64,000 nt of DNA from Paracoccaceae bacterium (GCA_022448925.1 JAKVCP010000007.1:17058-81057), one strand, 5' to 3'. Shown: positions 8,513 to 20,077, counted from the stretch's first letter. Notes: generated by a model from the sequence alone, not told the origin. Program-made: numbers and translations.

Positions 8513-9364
8513 CTACTCCTCCAACAGGCCGACGTTGCTCATCATGGAGGTATCGATCTCGTCCTTGCCGATACGGGTCACGGTGCTGTCTGCCTCCAAA
8601 GCCTGTAAACGGCTGGTCAACGCCTTGCGGCGCAGGTCATCTTCAAGCTCGGCGCGAACCGCGTCCAACGCCGGGGCTTCGACCGGGCGCGTCTCGTTCA
8701 GCTTGATCACATGCCAGCCAAACTGGGTCTGTACCGGAGCCGAAATACCACCCACATCAAGTCCTTCGACAGCCGCCTGGAATGGCGCGACCATCATGCC
8801 ACGGGCAAACCAGCCCAGTGCTCCCCCATTTGGGCCAGAGGGGCCGGTCGACTTTTCACGGGCAAGCTCGGCAAAATCCCTGCCGGCGTCCAACTCTGTC
8901 ACCAAGGCCAGGGCCTCATCTTCACTGTCCACAAGAATATGGGCCGCGTTGTATTCCAAACCCGCGTTGTCCGACACGTACTTGGCCGCATATGCCGCTT
9001 GCAGCGCATCTTCGGTCACAACTTCGCCACTGATCCGTGCAATCGCGGTAGACGCAAGCAATTCACGGCGCAGATTGTCAAGCGCAAGCGTGATGCCCTT
9101 GGTTTCCGTCACACCATCGGTCTGAGCCAACAGGGTTTGTTGGATCAACTGATTCAACACTCCGTCCCAAAGCACATCATCGGGAAGCTGCTGATATTCC
9201 TGCGGAAGATTGGCACGCGCCGTGATCATGTGGCCCATCGTGATTTCCGCGCCGTTGACGGTTGCGACCACCGTATCGGTGGTCGGCGCGTCTTCGGCAT
9301 GCGCAGGCAACGCCAGCGCCAAGGTGAGCGCCGCGGCGGCCAGGGTTCCGTAGACTTTCAACAT
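8513..9364 (-). CDS. Exported parvulin-type peptidylprolyl isomerase
   Basis: A protein of 283 residues with a clear signal peptide (MLKVYGTLAAAALTLALALP then AHA, cleavage near residue 23). It has a SurA/PrsA-like N-terminal helical part (VATVNGAEITMGHMI) and a PpiC parvulin domain (AAHILVDSEDEALALV, then GGALGWFARGMMVAPFQAAV and TQFGWHVIKL). It should assist folding of exported proteins in the periplasm. The frame stays open a further 90 codons upstream, but the ATG at 9364 gives the signal peptide directly. It diverges from secA, a functional pairing of secretion genes common in Rhodobacteraceae. Confidence 0.9.
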   Translation of the reverse strand: MLKVYGTLAAAALTLALALPAHAEDAPTTDTVVATVNGAEITMGHMITARANLPQEYQQLPDDVLWDGVLNQLIQQTLLAQTDGVTETKGITLALDNLRRELLASTAIARISGEVVTEDALQAAYAAKYVSDNAGLEYNAAHILVDSEDEALALVTELDAGRDFAELAREKSTGPSGPNGGALGWFARGMMVAPFQAAVEGLDVGGISAPVQTQFGWHVIKLNETRPVEAPALDAVRAELEDDLRRKALTSRLQALEADSTVTRIGKDEIDTSMMSNVGLLEE

Positions 9365-9542
9365 CGGTTTTGTCCTTACAAGAGGGCCGCGTCCGTAGGC
9401 GGCGTTGACACCGGGGGGACCGCCCCTTACATGCCGAAAAAGGCATGTGCAGGCCGGCCGTTCCTCATGTTTCATATGAGTTACGCGCGACACGGGCAAG
9501 CAGATGCCACATACGGATGGTGACAGACGCGAAAGAGAGCAT

Positions 9543-12260
9543 ATGCTGGGGATCGGAAATCTCGCCAAGAAGGTGTTCGGAACGCCGAATGACCGCAAGA
9601 TCAAGGTGACCCGCCCGCTGGTCGAAAAGATCAATGCGCTCGAGCCGGACTTTGAAAAACTTTCTGATCAGGACCTGATCGACAAAACCGATGAGCTGCG
9701 CAACCGCGCGCTCGGGGGGGAAGCGCTGGACGCCTTGCTGCCAGAGGCTTTTGCCAACTGTCGCGAAGGCGCCAAGCGTGCCCTCGGGCTGCGCGCCTTC
9801 GACGTGCAGCTGATGGGCGGGATTTTCCTGCATCAGGGCAACATCTCGGAAATGAAGACCGGCGAAGGCAAGACGCTTGTTGCAACCTTTCCAGCCTACC
9901 TCAATGCGCTGACCGGGCGTGGCGTGCACGTCGTCACCGTGAACGATTACCTGGCGCGCCGTGACGCCGAATGGATGGGCAAGGTGTTCGCAGCTGTCGG
10001 CATGACGACGGGCGTGGTGTACCCCCAACAACCCGACGACGAAAAAAAGGCAGCCTATGCCTGTGACGTCACCTACGCCACGAACAACGAACTTGGCTTC
10101 GATTATCTGCGCGACAACATGAAGGCAGAGTTGTCGCAGATGTCGCAGCGTGATCACAACTTCGCAATTGTTGATGAAGTCGATTCCATCCTCATTGACG
10201 AGGCGCGCACCCCGCTGATCATTTCTGGACCTGCGCAGGACCGATCAGAGCTGTATGTCTCGATCGACCGCCTGATCCCCGATCTTCAAGACACGCATTT
10301 TACCACGGACGAAAAAACCCGGAACGTGACCTTTACGGATGAAGGCAACGAATTCCTGGAAGAACAACTGCACGCCCGTGGCTTGCTGCCCGAAGGCCAG
10401 TCCCTCTACGATCCGGAATCGACAACAGTTGTCCATCATGTGAACCAGGGCCTGCGCGCCCACAAGCTGTTCACCAAAGACAAAGACTACATCGTGCGCG
10501 ACAAGCAGGTTGTTCTGATTGACGAATTCACCGGCCGCATGATGGCCGGGCGCCGATTGTCCGAAGGCCTGCATCAGGCCATCGAAGCCAAAGAAGGCTG
10601 TGACATCCAACCCGAAAATGTGACACTCGCCAGTGTGACATTCCAAAATTACTTCCGTTTGTATGACAAGCTTTCGGGCATGACCGGCACAGCCGCGACC
10701 GAGGCTGAGGAGTTCAGTCAAATCTATGGTCTTGGCGTGGTCGAGGTGCCGACCAATCGGGACATTGAGCGCAAAGACGAAGATGACCAGGTGTATCGCA
10801 CCGCCCAGGAAAAACTGGATGCCATCGTCAATGAAATCCGCACGGCACATGAAAAGGGCCAGCCGGTTCTGGTGGGGACGACCTCGATCGAGAAGTCCGA
10901 AATGCTGAGCACTATGCTGACCAAAGCCAAGCTGCCGCACAACGTTCTGAACGCGCGCCAACATGAAAAAGAAGCCCAGATCGTTGGGGATGCCGGCAAG
11001 CTGGGCGCGGTGACCATCGCCACCAACATGGCGGGACGCGGGACTGACATCAAACTCGGCGGCAACGTCGAGTTCAAGGTGATGGAGGCCATCGCCGCCG
11101 ATCCCGAGGCCGATCCCGACGCCTTGCGGCAAAAGATTGAACAGGAACACACCTCCGACGAACAGGCAGTCAAGGACGCCGGTGGCCTTTTCGTTCTGGC
11201 AACAGAGCGCCACGAAAGCCGCCGAATTGACAACCAGCTGCGCGGTCGCTCGGGACGCCAGGGTGACCCGGGTCGCTCTGTTTTCTTCCTGTCGCTTGAC
11301 GATGACCTGATGCGTATCTTCGGCTCTGAACGTCTGGACAATGTTCTGGGCCGTCTGGGCATGAAAGAAGGCGAGGCAATTGTTCACCCGTGGGTGAACA
11401 AGTCGCTGGAGCGTGCGCAAGCAAAAGTGGAAGGCCGCAACTTCGACATCCGCAAGCAGTTGTTGAAGTTCGATGATGTCATGAATGATCAGCGCAAGGT
11501 GATCTTCAGCCAACGTCGTGAGATCATGGAGGCCGAGGACGTCAGCGAAATCACACAAGACATGCGTCACGACGTCATTGACGACCTTGTATCGGCGCAT
11601 ATTCCCGAAAAGTCCTATGCCGACCAATGGGATACCGAAGGACTTTATGCATCTGCCATGGAAAATCTTGGGATTGATGTTCCCGTCATCGCCTGGGGCG
11701 ATGAAGAAGGTGTCGACGACGAGGTGATCCGCGAACGCCTGGAAAAAGAAGCCGACGAGTTCATGGCCAAAAAGGCTGTGTCCTTTGGGCCGGACGCCAT
11801 GCGTCAGATTGAAAAGCAGGTTCTGCTGCAGACCATCGACAGCAAATGGCGCGAACACCTTTTGACCCTTGAACACCTGCGCTCGGTCGTGGGTTTCCGC
11901 GGGTATGCCCAGCGCGATCCTTTGAACGAATACAAGAACGAAGCGTTCCAGTTGTTCGAAGGCTTGCTGGACGGCTTGCGTGTTGAAGTCACCCAAACAC
12001 TTGGTCGTGTTCAGCCAATGACCGAGGAAATGCAGCGCGAACTGATGCAACAAATGGCCGCGCAACAGGCTCAGCAAAAAGCCGACTCTCAACAGGCCGT
12101 AGCTGCAGCCCCGACAGCCCAGTCGGAGGCGCCATCCGATACTCCGATGGACGGATTTGATGAAAACGACCCGACCACCTGGGGCAACCCGGGACGGAAC
12201 GATCCCTGCCCCTGCGGTTCGGGAAAGAAATTCAAGCACTGCCACGGTCGGTTTGCCTAG
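9543..12260 (+). CDS. secA: Protein translocase ATPase SecA
   Basis: A protein of 905 residues, the normal size for alphaproteobacterial SecA. Walker A is MKTGEGKT (residues 104-111) and the helicase Walker B is [15 protein letters not shown]. Motifs [14 protein letters not shown] and [12 protein letters not shown] belong to the second nucleotide-binding fold. A glutamine- and alanine-rich linker leads to the C-terminal zinc SEC-C motif [14 protein letters not shown], which contacts SecB and lipids. SecA drives preproteins through SecYEG. The ATG at 9543 was chosen because the family begins [13 protein letters not shown] and GAGAG precedes it; an upstream ATG would add 13 atypical residues. 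Confidence 0.97.
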   Translation: MLGIGNLAKKVFGTPNDRKIKVTRPLVEKINALEPDFEKLSDQDLIDKTDELRNRALGGEALDALLPEAFANCREGAKRALGLRAFDVQLMGGIFLHQGNISEMKTGEGKTLVATFPAYLNALTGRGVHVVTVNDYLARRDAEWMGKVFAAVGMTTGVVYPQQPDDEKKAAYACDVTYATNNELGFDYLRDNMKAELSQMSQRDHNFAIVDEVDSILIDEARTPLIISGPAQDRSELYVSIDRLIPDLQDTHFTTDEKTRNVTFTDEGNEFLEEQLHARGLLPEGQSLYDPESTTVVHHVNQGLRAHKLFTKDKDYIVRDKQVVLIDEFTGRMMAGRRLSEGLHQAIEAKEGCDIQPENVTLASVTFQNYFRLYDKLSGMTGTAATEAEEFSQIYGLGVVEVPTNRDIERKDEDDQVYRTAQEKLDAIVNEIRTAHEKGQPVLVGTTSIEKSEMLSTMLTKAKLPHNVLNARQHEKEAQIVGDAGKLGAVTIATNMAGRGTDIKLGGNVEFKVMEAIAADPEADPDALRQKIEQEHTSDEQAVKDAGGLFVLATERHESRRIDNQLRGRSGRQGDPGRSVFFLSLDDDLMRIFGSERLDNVLGRLGMKEGEAIVHPWVNKSLERAQAKVEGRNFDIRKQLLKFDDVMNDQRKVIFSQRREIMEAEDVSEITQDMRHDVIDDLVSAHIPEKSYADQWDTEGLYASAMENLGIDVPVIAWGDEEGVDDEVIRERLEKEADEFMAKKAVSFGPDAMRQIEKQVLLQTIDSKWREHLLTLEHLRSVVGFRGYAQRDPLNEYKNEAFQLFEGLLDGLRVEVTQTLGRVQPMTEEMQRELMQQMAAQQAQQKADSQQAVAAAPTAQSEAPSDTPMDGFDENDPTTWGNPGRNDPCPCGSGKKFKHCHGRFA

Positions 12261-12385
12261 CCGCTCTGGCGCTCGCATCCGTTTCATGGCGGTTTTGGGC
12301 CTGCCGCGGGCATCCCCACCTGCTTGGCTTTGAACCAGGGTTTGGTGCGGTGGCCCTGGCTGGTTAGGAACAGAAAGGCCCAATT

Positions 12386-13111
12386 GTGTCTGATCTCGAT
12401 CTCATCAGAGAGATGCCAAAACGGCTAAAGTGGGGCCTGCGATTTGGCGACCACGACGCCTGTCTTGTCTATGTCCACATCGGCAAATGCGGCGGCGCGT
12501 CGCTGTGGTCTGCGATCAGGAAATCAGACAGAATTGCAAATTCATTCAGAAGCGTGCGCAAAATTCACGTTGAAAAACCGCCGATCCTGAAGCGGGCACG
12601 CTACGCGATTGTTTTACGCAATCCCGTGGTCCGGGCGGTGTCCGCCTTCAACTGGCGATACAAGTTGGTGGTGGAAGACGGCAAGCGTGAAAAATTCCCC
12701 AATGAGCGCGAAATCTTAAAAAAATATCAAACAATCAACACCTTATCCGAAAACCTCTATGACGCTGACGGGCTGAATACTCAGGTGGCCCATGATTTCA
12801 ACCACATTCACCACCTGCATGAAAACATCTCGTTTTACCTAACCGACCTTTTGAAGTCCGTCTCGCGCGAGCAGATCTTTTTTGTCCTGTCGACAGAAAC
12901 GCTGGACGCAGATGTTGCAGCCTTGACCGGGATCAAGAAGGTGGCGCGCATTCACGAGAATGCGCACAAGACTGACACGCGAAAAAAGGCCCTGACCACG
13001 TCTGGTCGGGCCAACCTGAAACGCTTTCTGGCGGATGACTACCAGGCGATTGAGGATCTTCTTTCGCTCAACCATACAACTCAGACAGAAAAAAATGTGC
13101 TGCTGACATAG
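12386..13111 (+). CDS. Sulfotransferase family protein
   Basis: A protein of 241 residues starting at GTG. The PAPS P-loop is VYVHIGKCGGASLWSAI (residues 28-44) and the 3'-phosphate site is VLRNPVVRAVSAFNW (residues 78-92). It resembles the sulfotransferase family 2 type with a short C-terminal part. It lies 125 bases after secA on the same strand, without an obvious terminator between. The substrate is unknown. It is the third sulfotransferase in the first 13 kb and differs from the other two. Confidence 0.75.
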   Translation: MSDLDLIREMPKRLKWGLRFGDHDACLVYVHIGKCGGASLWSAIRKSDRIANSFRSVRKIHVEKPPILKRARYAIVLRNPVVRAVSAFNWRYKLVVEDGKREKFPNEREILKKYQTINTLSENLYDADGLNTQVAHDFNHIHHLHENISFYLTDLLKSVSREQIFFVLSTETLDADVAALTGIKKVARIHENAHKTDTRKKALTTSGRANLKRFLADDYQAIEDLLSLNHTTQTEKNVLLT

Positions 13112-13293
13112 CTTTCATCCGGTGCCACGCAGCCCTGGGGTCATAGCCGGGCATGCACACCAAAAGGCTATATCCTACCTATTCTTACGGATAAATTTGG
13201 GGAAAACGCCCCGCCCTCTCCCCGGTTGCGCCCTACGCTTGCCACCTTTGAAGCTCATAAACTTAAGCAGTTTGTGAATGACCGGAGGCAAAA

Positions 13294-14295
13294 ATGCCGC
13301 GTAAACAACCTCTGATTATGGCCGGAGCAACCCTCACTGTCGCCTTGTCCATCGGTTACGTTATGCAGTTTGGTCTGGGTGCGCCCAGCGCGGCAAAAGC
13401 CAATATCGCCCAGGAACTCCCACTAGAACAGCAAGTCACGGACATCACGGTGACGTCGTCCACCGCCTTACGCGGCTTTGATGCTCTCTCAGGCCTGCCT
13501 GTCGATATCGATGCGGATACGCATCTGCCAGAGGCACCTGTGGTGCTTGCCGCGGCCAAAGACATCCCGGTCTCGGACACCATCCTGCCTGTAGAAACGG
13601 CCTCGTCGGGATTTGACTGCGAGGTCTCCATGACCGCCACGGCAATTGCCGGCGCAATGGTTGAACTGGACATCAGCGCGCCATGCTTGGGAACCGAACC
13701 ATTCATCATGCACCACAATGGGCTGATGTTTTCAGATATCCTGCAGCCAGACGGCGAATTGTCCTTGCAAATCCCTGCATTGTCGCAACAAGCGGTCTTT
13801 ATCATCGCGTTCAACAACGGTGAAGGGGCCGTTGCTCAGACAAATGTGGCCTCATTGCCATTCTATGAACGCGTGGCCCTGCAGTGGAAGGGCGACTCTG
13901 GCGTACAGCTGCACGCTCATGAATTCGGCGCAAGCTATTTTTCTGCGGGTCATGTCTGGCAAGCCGCCGCAGGGGATCTGCGCCAGGCAGCGCGTGGCGA
14001 AAGTGGGTTTTTGCGTGCATTGGGGTCTGAACGCGGAGCAGACACACTGCATGCCGAAATCTACAGCTATCCCGCAGCCACATCAGGCAAAGCTGGAATT
14101 GTCGGGCTCAGCGTCGAAGTCGAAGTCACGCAAGAAAACTGTGGTCGCGAGATTGAGGCCCAGACACTTGAACTTCGCCACTCGGCAGAGATGCGGGTGC
14201 GTGACTTAAGCCTCACAATGCCATCGTGTGACGCCGTCGGTGAGTTTCTCGTGTTGAAAAACCTGATCGAAGACCTGACTATCGCTTCAAAGTGA
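13294..14295 (+). CDS. Exported or membrane-anchored protein of unknown function
   Basis: A protein of 333 residues with an N-terminal hydrophobic segment (IMAGATLTVALSIGYVMQFG, residues 8-27) that acts as a signal peptide or anchor. The rest is beta-rich with cysteine pairs (FDCEVSM, APCLG, QENCGR, PSCDAV) that may form periplasmic disulfides. CGGAGG lies 6 bases before the ATG. Homologues in Rhodobacterales are often called translocase without experimental support, so I do not use that name. The next gene, another envelope protein, starts 33 bases downstream and is probably co-transcribed. Confidence 0.7.
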   Translation: MPRKQPLIMAGATLTVALSIGYVMQFGLGAPSAAKANIAQELPLEQQVTDITVTSSTALRGFDALSGLPVDIDADTHLPEAPVVLAAAKDIPVSDTILPVETASSGFDCEVSMTATAIAGAMVELDISAPCLGTEPFIMHHNGLMFSDILQPDGELSLQIPALSQQAVFIIAFNNGEGAVAQTNVASLPFYERVALQWKGDSGVQLHAHEFGASYFSAGHVWQAAAGDLRQAARGESGFLRALGSERGADTLHAEIYSYPAATSGKAGIVGLSVEVEVTQENCGREIEAQTLELRHSAEMRVRDLSLTMPSCDAVGEFLVLKNLIEDLTIASK

Positions 14296-14328
14296 CCAAA
14301 CGGTCTTTAGCACAGGCAGGGACTTTGC

Positions 14329-15888
14329 ATGATGGGTGTGCGTGCGGCGATCTACGCCGCACTTTTCTATTTGGTCAGCGCGACACAGGGCCTGACACAG
14401 GATGTCACGCTGAAGTCGCGGGACAGCTCCATTGTCATCAGTGGGACGCTTCTGGGGTTCGATGGTGAGTTTTATCGCGTCGAAACCGTTTATGGTGAGC
14501 TGACGGTTGATGGATCGGGCGTGCTGTGTGAGGGGCCGGGATGCCCCAGTCTGACCGATTTTGTCGCAGACCTAGAGGTCTCGGGTTCGGCCACCATCGG
14601 TGAGGTTTTGATGCCTGCGCTGATCGAAGGCTTTGCTCTGCGCCACGGATATGTCAGCACCCGCGTGGCCAAAAGCCCAACAGAGTTTGCCTATGAGCTG
14701 AGGCATCGGGGCTCAAACAGGCTGCAAGCGCGTTTCCATTTCAGGATTACAAATACCGACGAAGGCTTTGCCGATCTACTGGCGGACGAGGCGGATATGG
14801 TCATGTCCCTGCGTGAGATCAGACCAAGCGAAGTCGCACTTGCCCAGGAAGCGGGACTGGGCGATCTTCAAGGCGCAAACAGATCCCGCGTGATCGCGCT
14901 TGACGCCTTGGTTCCTGTGGTGGCCGCGTCAAACCCCGTAAACGAGATCACGCTTGGCAATCTCGCCCGCGTCCTGAGCGGCCAGGTCGCCAACTGGGCG
15001 CAACTGGGCGGCCCGGATGCACCGATCACGGTCTACATGCGCGATGACGCCTCAGGTCTTTCGCAGGCAATAGAGGACAGAGTGTTGCGACCTGTTAGCG
15101 CCTCTCTGGTCACAGAGGCCTCACGCCATGAGACAAACGCCGCCTTGGCTCGCGCAATCTCCCGTGATCCGTTCGGGCTTGGGATTGTCAGTTTTTCCGA
15201 GACAGGCAATGCCAAACCGCTGGCCCTGACGGGGCCCTGCGGCTTTGCGTTGCGACCGACGCGTCGGACAATCAAGACAGAAGACTATCCGCTGACCGCC
15301 CCTCTGTTCATCTACCTGCCAGCACGTCGACTGCCGCTGGTCGCCCGTGACTTTCTGACGTTCACCCGCAGCGCCCCCGCGCAGATTGTCATCCGCCGGG
15401 CTGGTTTTGTGGATCAAGCGCCAGAGGAGCTGCCGATCAATCTGCAAGGAGACCGCTTCGCAAATGCAATTTCCGTCGCCGAAAGTGCCGGCGGTCTGAA
15501 AGAGCTGAAACGCATGGTCGACGTTCTGGGCCCCATGAAACGCCTGACAACCTCGTTCAGATTCGAACCCGGATCGGTTCGCCTGGATGCGCAATCACGC
15601 TCTAACGTACAGCAATTGGCGCGGTCCCTGGAAACCGGACAATACGATGCCCGGCGGATGGTCTTTGTCGGCTTTTCAGACGGCGATGGACCTGCCGCAG
15701 CCAATATGGGCATTGCAGAACGACGCGCGGATGCAGTGCGTGCCTCTGTCGTCGAAGCCGCGGAAACGGCAAACTTCAATCAAATGGACATCGAGGTCAC
15801 GGCATTCGGAGAGGCCATGCCAATGGCCTGTGACAACACCGGATGGGGACGTCAGGTCAATCGCCGGGTCGAGGTCTGGCTAGAGTAA
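14329..15888 (+). CDS. Phosphate-type periplasmic binding domain fused to an OmpA peptidoglycan-binding domain
   Basis: A protein of 519 residues: signal peptide (about residues 1-23, ending near TQGLTQ), a short N-terminal segment ([19 protein letters not shown]), a PstS-like solute-binding domain ([20 protein letters not shown], then [19 protein letters not shown]) and a C-terminal OmpA-like domain ([41 protein letters not shown]). This combination suggests an exported protein that senses or binds a small anion while held to peptidoglycan. No transporter permease lies nearby, so it is more likely a scaffold or sensor than a transport component. Its last 9 bases overlap the 3' end of the convergent radC gene. 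Confidence 0.8.
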   Translation: MMGVRAAIYAALFYLVSATQGLTQDVTLKSRDSSIVISGTLLGFDGEFYRVETVYGELTVDGSGVLCEGPGCPSLTDFVADLEVSGSATIGEVLMPALIEGFALRHGYVSTRVAKSPTEFAYELRHRGSNRLQARFHFRITNTDEGFADLLADEADMVMSLREIRPSEVALAQEAGLGDLQGANRSRVIALDALVPVVAASNPVNEITLGNLARVLSGQVANWAQLGGPDAPITVYMRDDASGLSQAIEDRVLRPVSASLVTEASRHETNAALARAISRDPFGLGIVSFSETGNAKPLALTGPCGFALRPTRRTIKTEDYPLTAPLFIYLPARRLPLVARDFLTFTRSAPAQIVIRRAGFVDQAPEELPINLQGDRFANAISVAESAGGLKELKRMVDVLGPMKRLTTSFRFEPGSVRLDAQSRSNVQQLARSLETGQYDARRMVFVGFSDGDGPAAANMGIAERRADAVRASVVEAAETANFNQMDIEVTAFGEAMPMACDNTGWGRQVNRRVEVWLE

Positions 15889-16638
15889 ACCCTCTGCCCG
15901 GAAACTCAGCGTTGCTGATTTCCCGATCACCAGATGATCATGCAGCGTCAATGAAAGCGCTTGGGCTGCGGCGTCGATCTGTTGAGTCATGACGATGTCA
16001 GCCTCGCTTGGCGTTGGATCGCCCGAGGGATGATTGTGCACCAGAATCAGTGCGCTGGCATTATGTTCAAGTGCTCGTTTCACGACTTCCCGCGGATAGA
16101 CCGGCACATGATCAACCGTGCCACGTGCTTGCGCCTCATCGGCGATAAGAACATTTTTGCGATCCAGAAACAGCACGCGAAACTGCTCTGTCTCGGCATG
16201 TGCCATGGCTGTCTGACAGTACTCTAGCAATGCGTCCCAGCTTGACACAACCGGCTGTTGTAGCACCTTTCCGCGGGCCAGCCGGTGAGCGGCCGCCTCA
16301 ACAAGCTTCAACTCGCAGATCACGGCGTCGCCAACCCCCTTGACCTCAGCAAGTCGCTCTACGGGGGCTGAAACGACACGGGCAAAATCACCAAAACGAT
16401 CGATCAAGTCGCGCGCCAGCGGTTTCACGTCCTGACGTGGAATGGCGCGAAAAAGGATCAGTTCCAGAAGTTCATAATCAGGAAGCGCATCCGCCCCGCC
16501 TGTAATGAACCGTTCGCGCAGTCGCTTGCGGTGATCCTTTATATAGGACGGCAGGCGCCCGCCGGTCGGCAAAACCGGCATGTCTTCCGCTTCGAAAAGC
16601 GCGGCGGCAGATTCGGAAAATTCGCTGTATCGGGCCAT
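15880..16638 (-). CDS. radC: RadC-family JAB1/MPN-domain protein
   Basis: A protein of 252 residues. An N-terminal helix-hairpin-helix region ([20 protein letters not shown]) is followed by the MPN/JAB metal motif [14 protein letters not shown] with its two histidines and aspartate. The family was once linked to DNA repair, but its biochemical role is unsettled; the metal site suggests a hydrolase. It is transcribed alone towards the OmpA-type gene and overlaps it by 9 bases tail to tail. Confidence 0.92.
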   Translation of the reverse strand: MARYSEFSESAAALFEAEDMPVLPTGGRLPSYIKDHRKRLRERFITGGADALPDYELLELILFRAIPRQDVKPLARDLIDRFGDFARVVSAPVERLAEVKGVGDAVICELKLVEAAAHRLARGKVLQQPVVSSWDALLEYCQTAMAHAETEQFRVLFLDRKNVLIADEAQARGTVDHVPVYPREVVKRALEHNASALILVHNHPSGDPTPSEADIVMTQQIDAAAQALSLTLHDHLVIGKSATLSFRAEGLL

Positions 16639-16680
16639 GGCGTGACTGTGCCGCGCGATGGTGAACAGGAGGTTAAAAAA

Positions 16681-17988
16681 TCAAAGCACGTACCGGCTCA
16701 GGTCCGCTGATTTGGTCAGTTCGCCGAGGTGCGTTTCAACAAATGTTGCGTCGACCGTTACGGATTTTCCAGACTGGTCCGGGGCACTGAAAGACAGCTC
16801 TTCGAAAACACGCTCTAGCACTGTGTAAAGCCGTCTTGCACCGATGTTTTCAACTGTTTCATTCACCTCTGCAGCGATACGGGCCAAGGCCGCTATGCCA
16901 TCGTCTGTGAATGTCACCGTGACCTCTTCGGTTGCCATGAGCGCGCTGTATTGACGGGTCAGCGCGTTGTCGGTTTCGGTCAGGATGCGCACGAAATCTG
17001 CCTCTGTCAGTGCCCTCAGATTCACACGAATAGGCAGGCGCCCCTGCAATTCCGGCAACAGGTCCGAGGGTTTGGCGATATGGAATGCACCCGAAGCGAT
17101 GAACAGGATGTGGTCAGTTTTGACAGCGCCATGCTTGGTGCTGACCGTTGTCCCTTCGATCAGCGGCAGCAGGTCGCGCTGCACGCCTTCCCGACTGACA
17201 TCGCCCCCCCGCGCCTCTTGTCGGGCGGCAACCTTGTCAATCTCGTCTAGGAACACGATCCCGTTCTGCTCCACCGCGTCAAGGGCGGCGGCCTTCACCG
17301 CTTCATCATCAAGAAGTTTGTCGGCCTCTTCGCCGATCAGTATCTCGTAACTCTGTGCGACCGTCATCTTTTTCTTGACCGTCCGTCCGCCAAAGGCCTT
17401 GCCGAAGATATCACCAAGATTCATCATGCCCATCTGGCTGCCGGGCTGGCCAGGCACGTCCAGCATCGGCATCTGTGGTCCGGCATCCGCGACCTCAAGC
17501 TCGATCTCGGTCGCGTCCAGCTCGCCGGCTTTCAGCTTGCGTCGAAACATGTCACGGGTGCCGGATCGGGCATCTTCACCGGCAATTGCGGTGATCACAC
17601 GCTCTTCAGCCGCTTGGTGCGCGGCGGTTTTTACGTCTTCGCGCATCTGGTCACGCGTCATGGCGATGGCGGCGTCGACCAAGTCACGGATGATCTGCTC
17701 GACATCTCGGCCAACATAGCCGACCTCTGTGAACTTTGTCGCTTCGACCTTAAGGAAAGGCGCGCGTGCCAGTTTGGCCAGACGGCGGCTGATCTCGGTC
17801 TTGCCGACGCCCGTGGGCCCGATCATGAGAATGTTCTTGGGGTAGACTTCGTCCCGCAGATCGTCGGGCAGTTGTTTGCGGCGCCACCGGCTGCGCAAAG
17901 CCACCGCGACGGCACGTTTCGCGTCGTTTTGGCCAATGATAAAGCGGTCAAGCTCTGAAACTATCTCGCGCGGGGTCAGGTCGGTCAT
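16681..17988 (-). CDS. hslU: ATP-dependent protease ATPase subunit HslU
   Basis: A protein of 435 residues, the usual length. Walker A is GPTGVGKTE (residues 57-65), the pore loop region is [17 protein letters not shown], Walker B is [12 protein letters not shown], and the C-terminus ends in the LSRYVL tail that docks into HslV. It unfolds substrates for HslV in the cytoplasm. Its ATG overlaps the stop of the upstream membrane-protein gene (ATGA), so the unusual gene between hslV and hslU is translationally linked to it. Confidence 0.97.
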   Translation of the reverse strand: MTDLTPREIVSELDRFIIGQNDAKRAVAVALRSRWRRKQLPDDLRDEVYPKNILMIGPTGVGKTEISRRLAKLARAPFLKVEATKFTEVGYVGRDVEQIIRDLVDAAIAMTRDQMREDVKTAAHQAAEERVITAIAGEDARSGTRDMFRRKLKAGELDATEIELEVADAGPQMPMLDVPGQPGSQMGMMNLGDIFGKAFGGRTVKKKMTVAQSYEILIGEEADKLLDDEAVKAAALDAVEQNGIVFLDEIDKVAARQEARGGDVSREGVQRDLLPLIEGTTVSTKHGAVKTDHILFIASGAFHIAKPSDLLPELQGRLPIRVNLRALTEADFVRILTETDNALTRQYSALMATEEVTVTFTDDGIAALARIAAEVNETVENIGARRLYTVLERVFEELSFSAPDQSGKSVTVDATFVETHLGELTKSADLSRYVL

Positions 17989-19070
17989 TTCAAATGTCCT
18001 TCGCAGGCAGTCCAGGGGGCCAGACGGCCTTTGCCCGGAAACTCTGGCAATCGTTCAAGAAGACCACAGCGAATGGCCTCCCATTTTGCACCAAGCGTGA
18101 TCAGGAGAACGCCAAGCAACACGATAGCAATAGCTCCGCCATGATCCAATTGGGTTGTGATCAACGCGATCAGATAGCCGATGCCAGACAACAGGAAGGA
18201 CCGGCGATCGATGGCAATGGCGAAAAGCGCCATGACCACAACAAAGGCCAGCAGGATCGCGTTGGTCAGCCCGCTTTCCAGGTTGAAAAGCGTGGCCGCA
18301 ATAGGGTTCACCAGCATTGGGCCGGCAGCGACATGCAACCAGAATGCATTTGCCGCATTTCGTGTCACACGGTAACGGTCTGCCAGATCAAAGCGAAGAG
18401 CGGCGGCCAAGCACAAAGCGCCAACGCCAAGCGTGATAAAGGGAAAGACGCCTTGTCCGCTGAGCAGGAAGAAACTTTCGAAGTCCGGTTCGACACTCAG
18501 GATCGTCGCGGCCCCGCCGTAGCAACTGGCCGCAAAGCACAGCGCGCCAAGCATCAGCGCAAAAGGCACCCGAGCCCAGAACCAGAACAGCGCGATGCTG
18601 CCCGTGGCTGCGATGGGCCCCCAAAGAAAGTCAAACCCGAAACGATCGTCCGCCGCCAAACCGATCCGCATGGCAAAGTACGAAACGGCCATTGACAAAG
18701 CGATAGAGGGCGCAATCATGCGGCGGCGCAGGGTGAAATATCGGGTCAGCAGCACAGTCAGGGTCAAACCACTGAATGCCATCAAGGCGACCGAACCATG
18801 GTTGTAGGCCCGCGTCCACGGCGTGTCTGGGTTTTGGGTCGTCACAGACACAGCCTCAGAGAGGCTCACAAATCCAGCAAACAGAATGCCCAGGCCTACG
18901 ACGATAAAGACCTCGTTGAAGCCGCGAAACAGCTCAAAGGGTTCATCTACAGGCGCCCGCCCTGCGCGGACGGTCGCGCGGTTGCGCGCGAGGGTCAAAA
19001 GTGAGGTCGCCTGAGACTCGGTGAGTGTTCCGGCACCGACAGCCGCCCGCAGATCGTCCTGGTCGATCAT
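17985..19070 (-). CDS. Polytopic membrane protein encoded between hslV and hslU
   Basis: A protein of 361 residues. A charged 45-residue cytoplasmic N-terminus ([20 protein letters not shown], resembling the start of DUF2157-type proteins) is followed by about ten hydrophobic segments, such as [18 protein letters not shown] and [17 protein letters not shown] do not recognise a transport or enzymatic motif. Both ends overlap the neighbouring protease genes by 4 bases: its start with hslV and its stop with hslU. That ties its translation to HslVU. It may be a membrane partner of the protease or simply a passenger in the operon; the sequence alone does not decide. Confidence 0.8.
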   Translation of the reverse strand: MIDQDDLRAAVGAGTLTESQATSLLTLARNRATVRAGRAPVDEPFELFRGFNEVFIVVGLGILFAGFVSLSEAVSVTTQNPDTPWTRAYNHGSVALMAFSGLTLTVLLTRYFTLRRRMIAPSIALSMAVSYFAMRIGLAADDRFGFDFLWGPIAATGSIALFWFWARVPFALMLGALCFAASCYGGAATILSVEPDFESFFLLSGQGVFPFITLGVGALCLAAALRFDLADRYRVTRNAANAFWLHVAAGPMLVNPIAATLFNLESGLTNAILLAFVVVMALFAIAIDRRSFLLSGIGYLIALITTQLDHGGAIAIVLLGVLLITLGAKWEAIRCGLLERLPEFPGKGRLAPWTACEGHLK

Positions 19071-19624
19071 CGGCCAATCGCCTCAACCGTCAGATTACCG
19101 TTGGTATAGACGCAAATATCAGCGGCGATGGCCATGGCCTTGCGGGCCACACCCTCTGCATCGAGATCGGTATCCATCAACCCGCGCGCAGCGGCCAACG
19201 CAAAGTTTCCACCCGACCCAATGGCGGCAATGTCGTGTTCAGGCTCCAGCACATCGCCCGCGCCGGTAATCACCAGCAGATCTTTGCCGTCTGTGACGAT
19301 CAACATCGCCTCCAGCTTTTGCAGGTATTTGTCAGTGCGCCAATCCTTGGCCAGCTCTACGCTTGCACGTTGCAGTTGGCCGGGCGTTGCCTCTAGCTTG
19401 GCCTCAAGCCGTTCCAGCAAAGTGAAGGCGTCCGCTGTCGAGCCGGCAAACCCCGCGACCACGTCAAAGCCCCCGGGAGACAGCCTGCGCACCTTGCGTG
19501 CGGTGCCCTTGATCACAGTCTGGCCCAGGCTGACCTGCCCGTCACCTGCCACAACGACCTCGCCTCCTTTGCGCACCCCAATGATCGTGGTGCCGTGCCA
19601 GCCGGGAAACTCCTGCTCTGCCAT
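19067..19624 (-). CDS. hslV: ATP-dependent protease proteolytic subunit HslV
   Basis: A protein of 185 residues. After a short propeptide ([11 protein letters not shown]) comes the N-terminal threonine pair [10 protein letters not shown]; the first threonine should be the catalytic nucleophile after processing, as in other alphaproteobacteria. The lysine of RKVRR and the [14 protein letters not shown] segment of the proteasome-like fold are present. HslV forms a double hexamer capped by HslU. It is the first gene of the hslV-membrane protein-hslU operon, and the trxA terminator lies just upstream, so its promoter should be in that short gap. Confidence 0.96.
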   Translation of the reverse strand: MAEQEFPGWHGTTIIGVRKGGEVVVAGDGQVSLGQTVIKGTARKVRRLSPGGFDVVAGFAGSTADAFTLLERLEAKLEATPGQLQRASVELAKDWRTDKYLQKLEAMLIVTDGKDLLVITGAGDVLEPEHDIAAIGSGGNFALAAARGLMDTDLDAEGVARKAMAIAADICVYTNGNLTVEAIGR

Positions 19625-19692
19625 GCGTGCTCCTCTTCGTTGATCGCCGATATGGGGGTTTGACGGCTGCGGTGCAAGTCACAGCTGACGCG

Positions 19693-19733
19693 ACAAAAAA
19701 CAAACCCCCGGTTTGCACAAGACAAACCAGGGG
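19693..19733 (-). terminator. Rho-independent terminator of trxA
   Basis: On the minus strand an 11-base stem (CCCCTGGTTTG against CAAACCGGGGG, one mismatch) with a 7-base loop is followed by TTTGTTTTTTG. The stem occupies 19705-19733 and the T-tract lies below it. It separates the addA-trxA block from hslV. Confidence 0.88.
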
Positions 19734-19756
19734 CTGCTACAGTGACGCGGCCTGGA

Positions 19757-20077
19757 TCAGATTGAGTCCTTGATCCAGCTTTGCAACGCAGCTTTGGGCG
19801 CGGCGCCCGCGCGGTTCGAGATCACCTGGCCGTCCTTGAAGATGAACAGTGCAGGAATGCCCCGAACACCCATGGCTGCGGCCGCGTTCGGGTTTGAATC
19901 CACGTCGACCTTGGCAATCTTGACCTGGCCTTCCATCTCTGCCGACAACTCTTCCAAGGCTGGGCCGATCTGCTTGCAGGGACCGCACCATTCAGCCCAA
20001 AAATCCACCACTACGGGGATGTCGGACTCTTTCACTTCGGCGTCGAATGTCGCGTCTGTCACGGCAACTGTGGCCAT
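19757..20077 (-). CDS. trxA: Thioredoxin
   Basis: A protein of 106 residues, the classical size. The redox site is [13 protein letters not shown] and the cis-proline loop is [11 protein letters not shown]. It reduces disulfides in cytoplasmic proteins such as ribonucleotide reductase. The ATG at 20077 follows AAGGAG; the frame is open 34 codons further upstream but that part is not thioredoxin-like. It lies 73 bases after addA and is followed by a strong terminator, making it the last gene of the long leftward block. Confidence 0.96.
   Translation of the reverse strand: MATVAVTDATFDAEVKESDIPVVVDFWAEWCGPCKQIGPALEELSAEMEGQVKIAKVDVDSNPNAAAAMGVRGIPALFIFKDGQVISNRAGAAPKAALQSWIKDSI

Noticed and set aside
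10245..12383. A 712-codon open frame on the strand opposite secA
   Set aside because: It is antisense to a strongly conserved gene, has unusual composition and no recognised motif; long antisense frames are common in GC-rich DNA.
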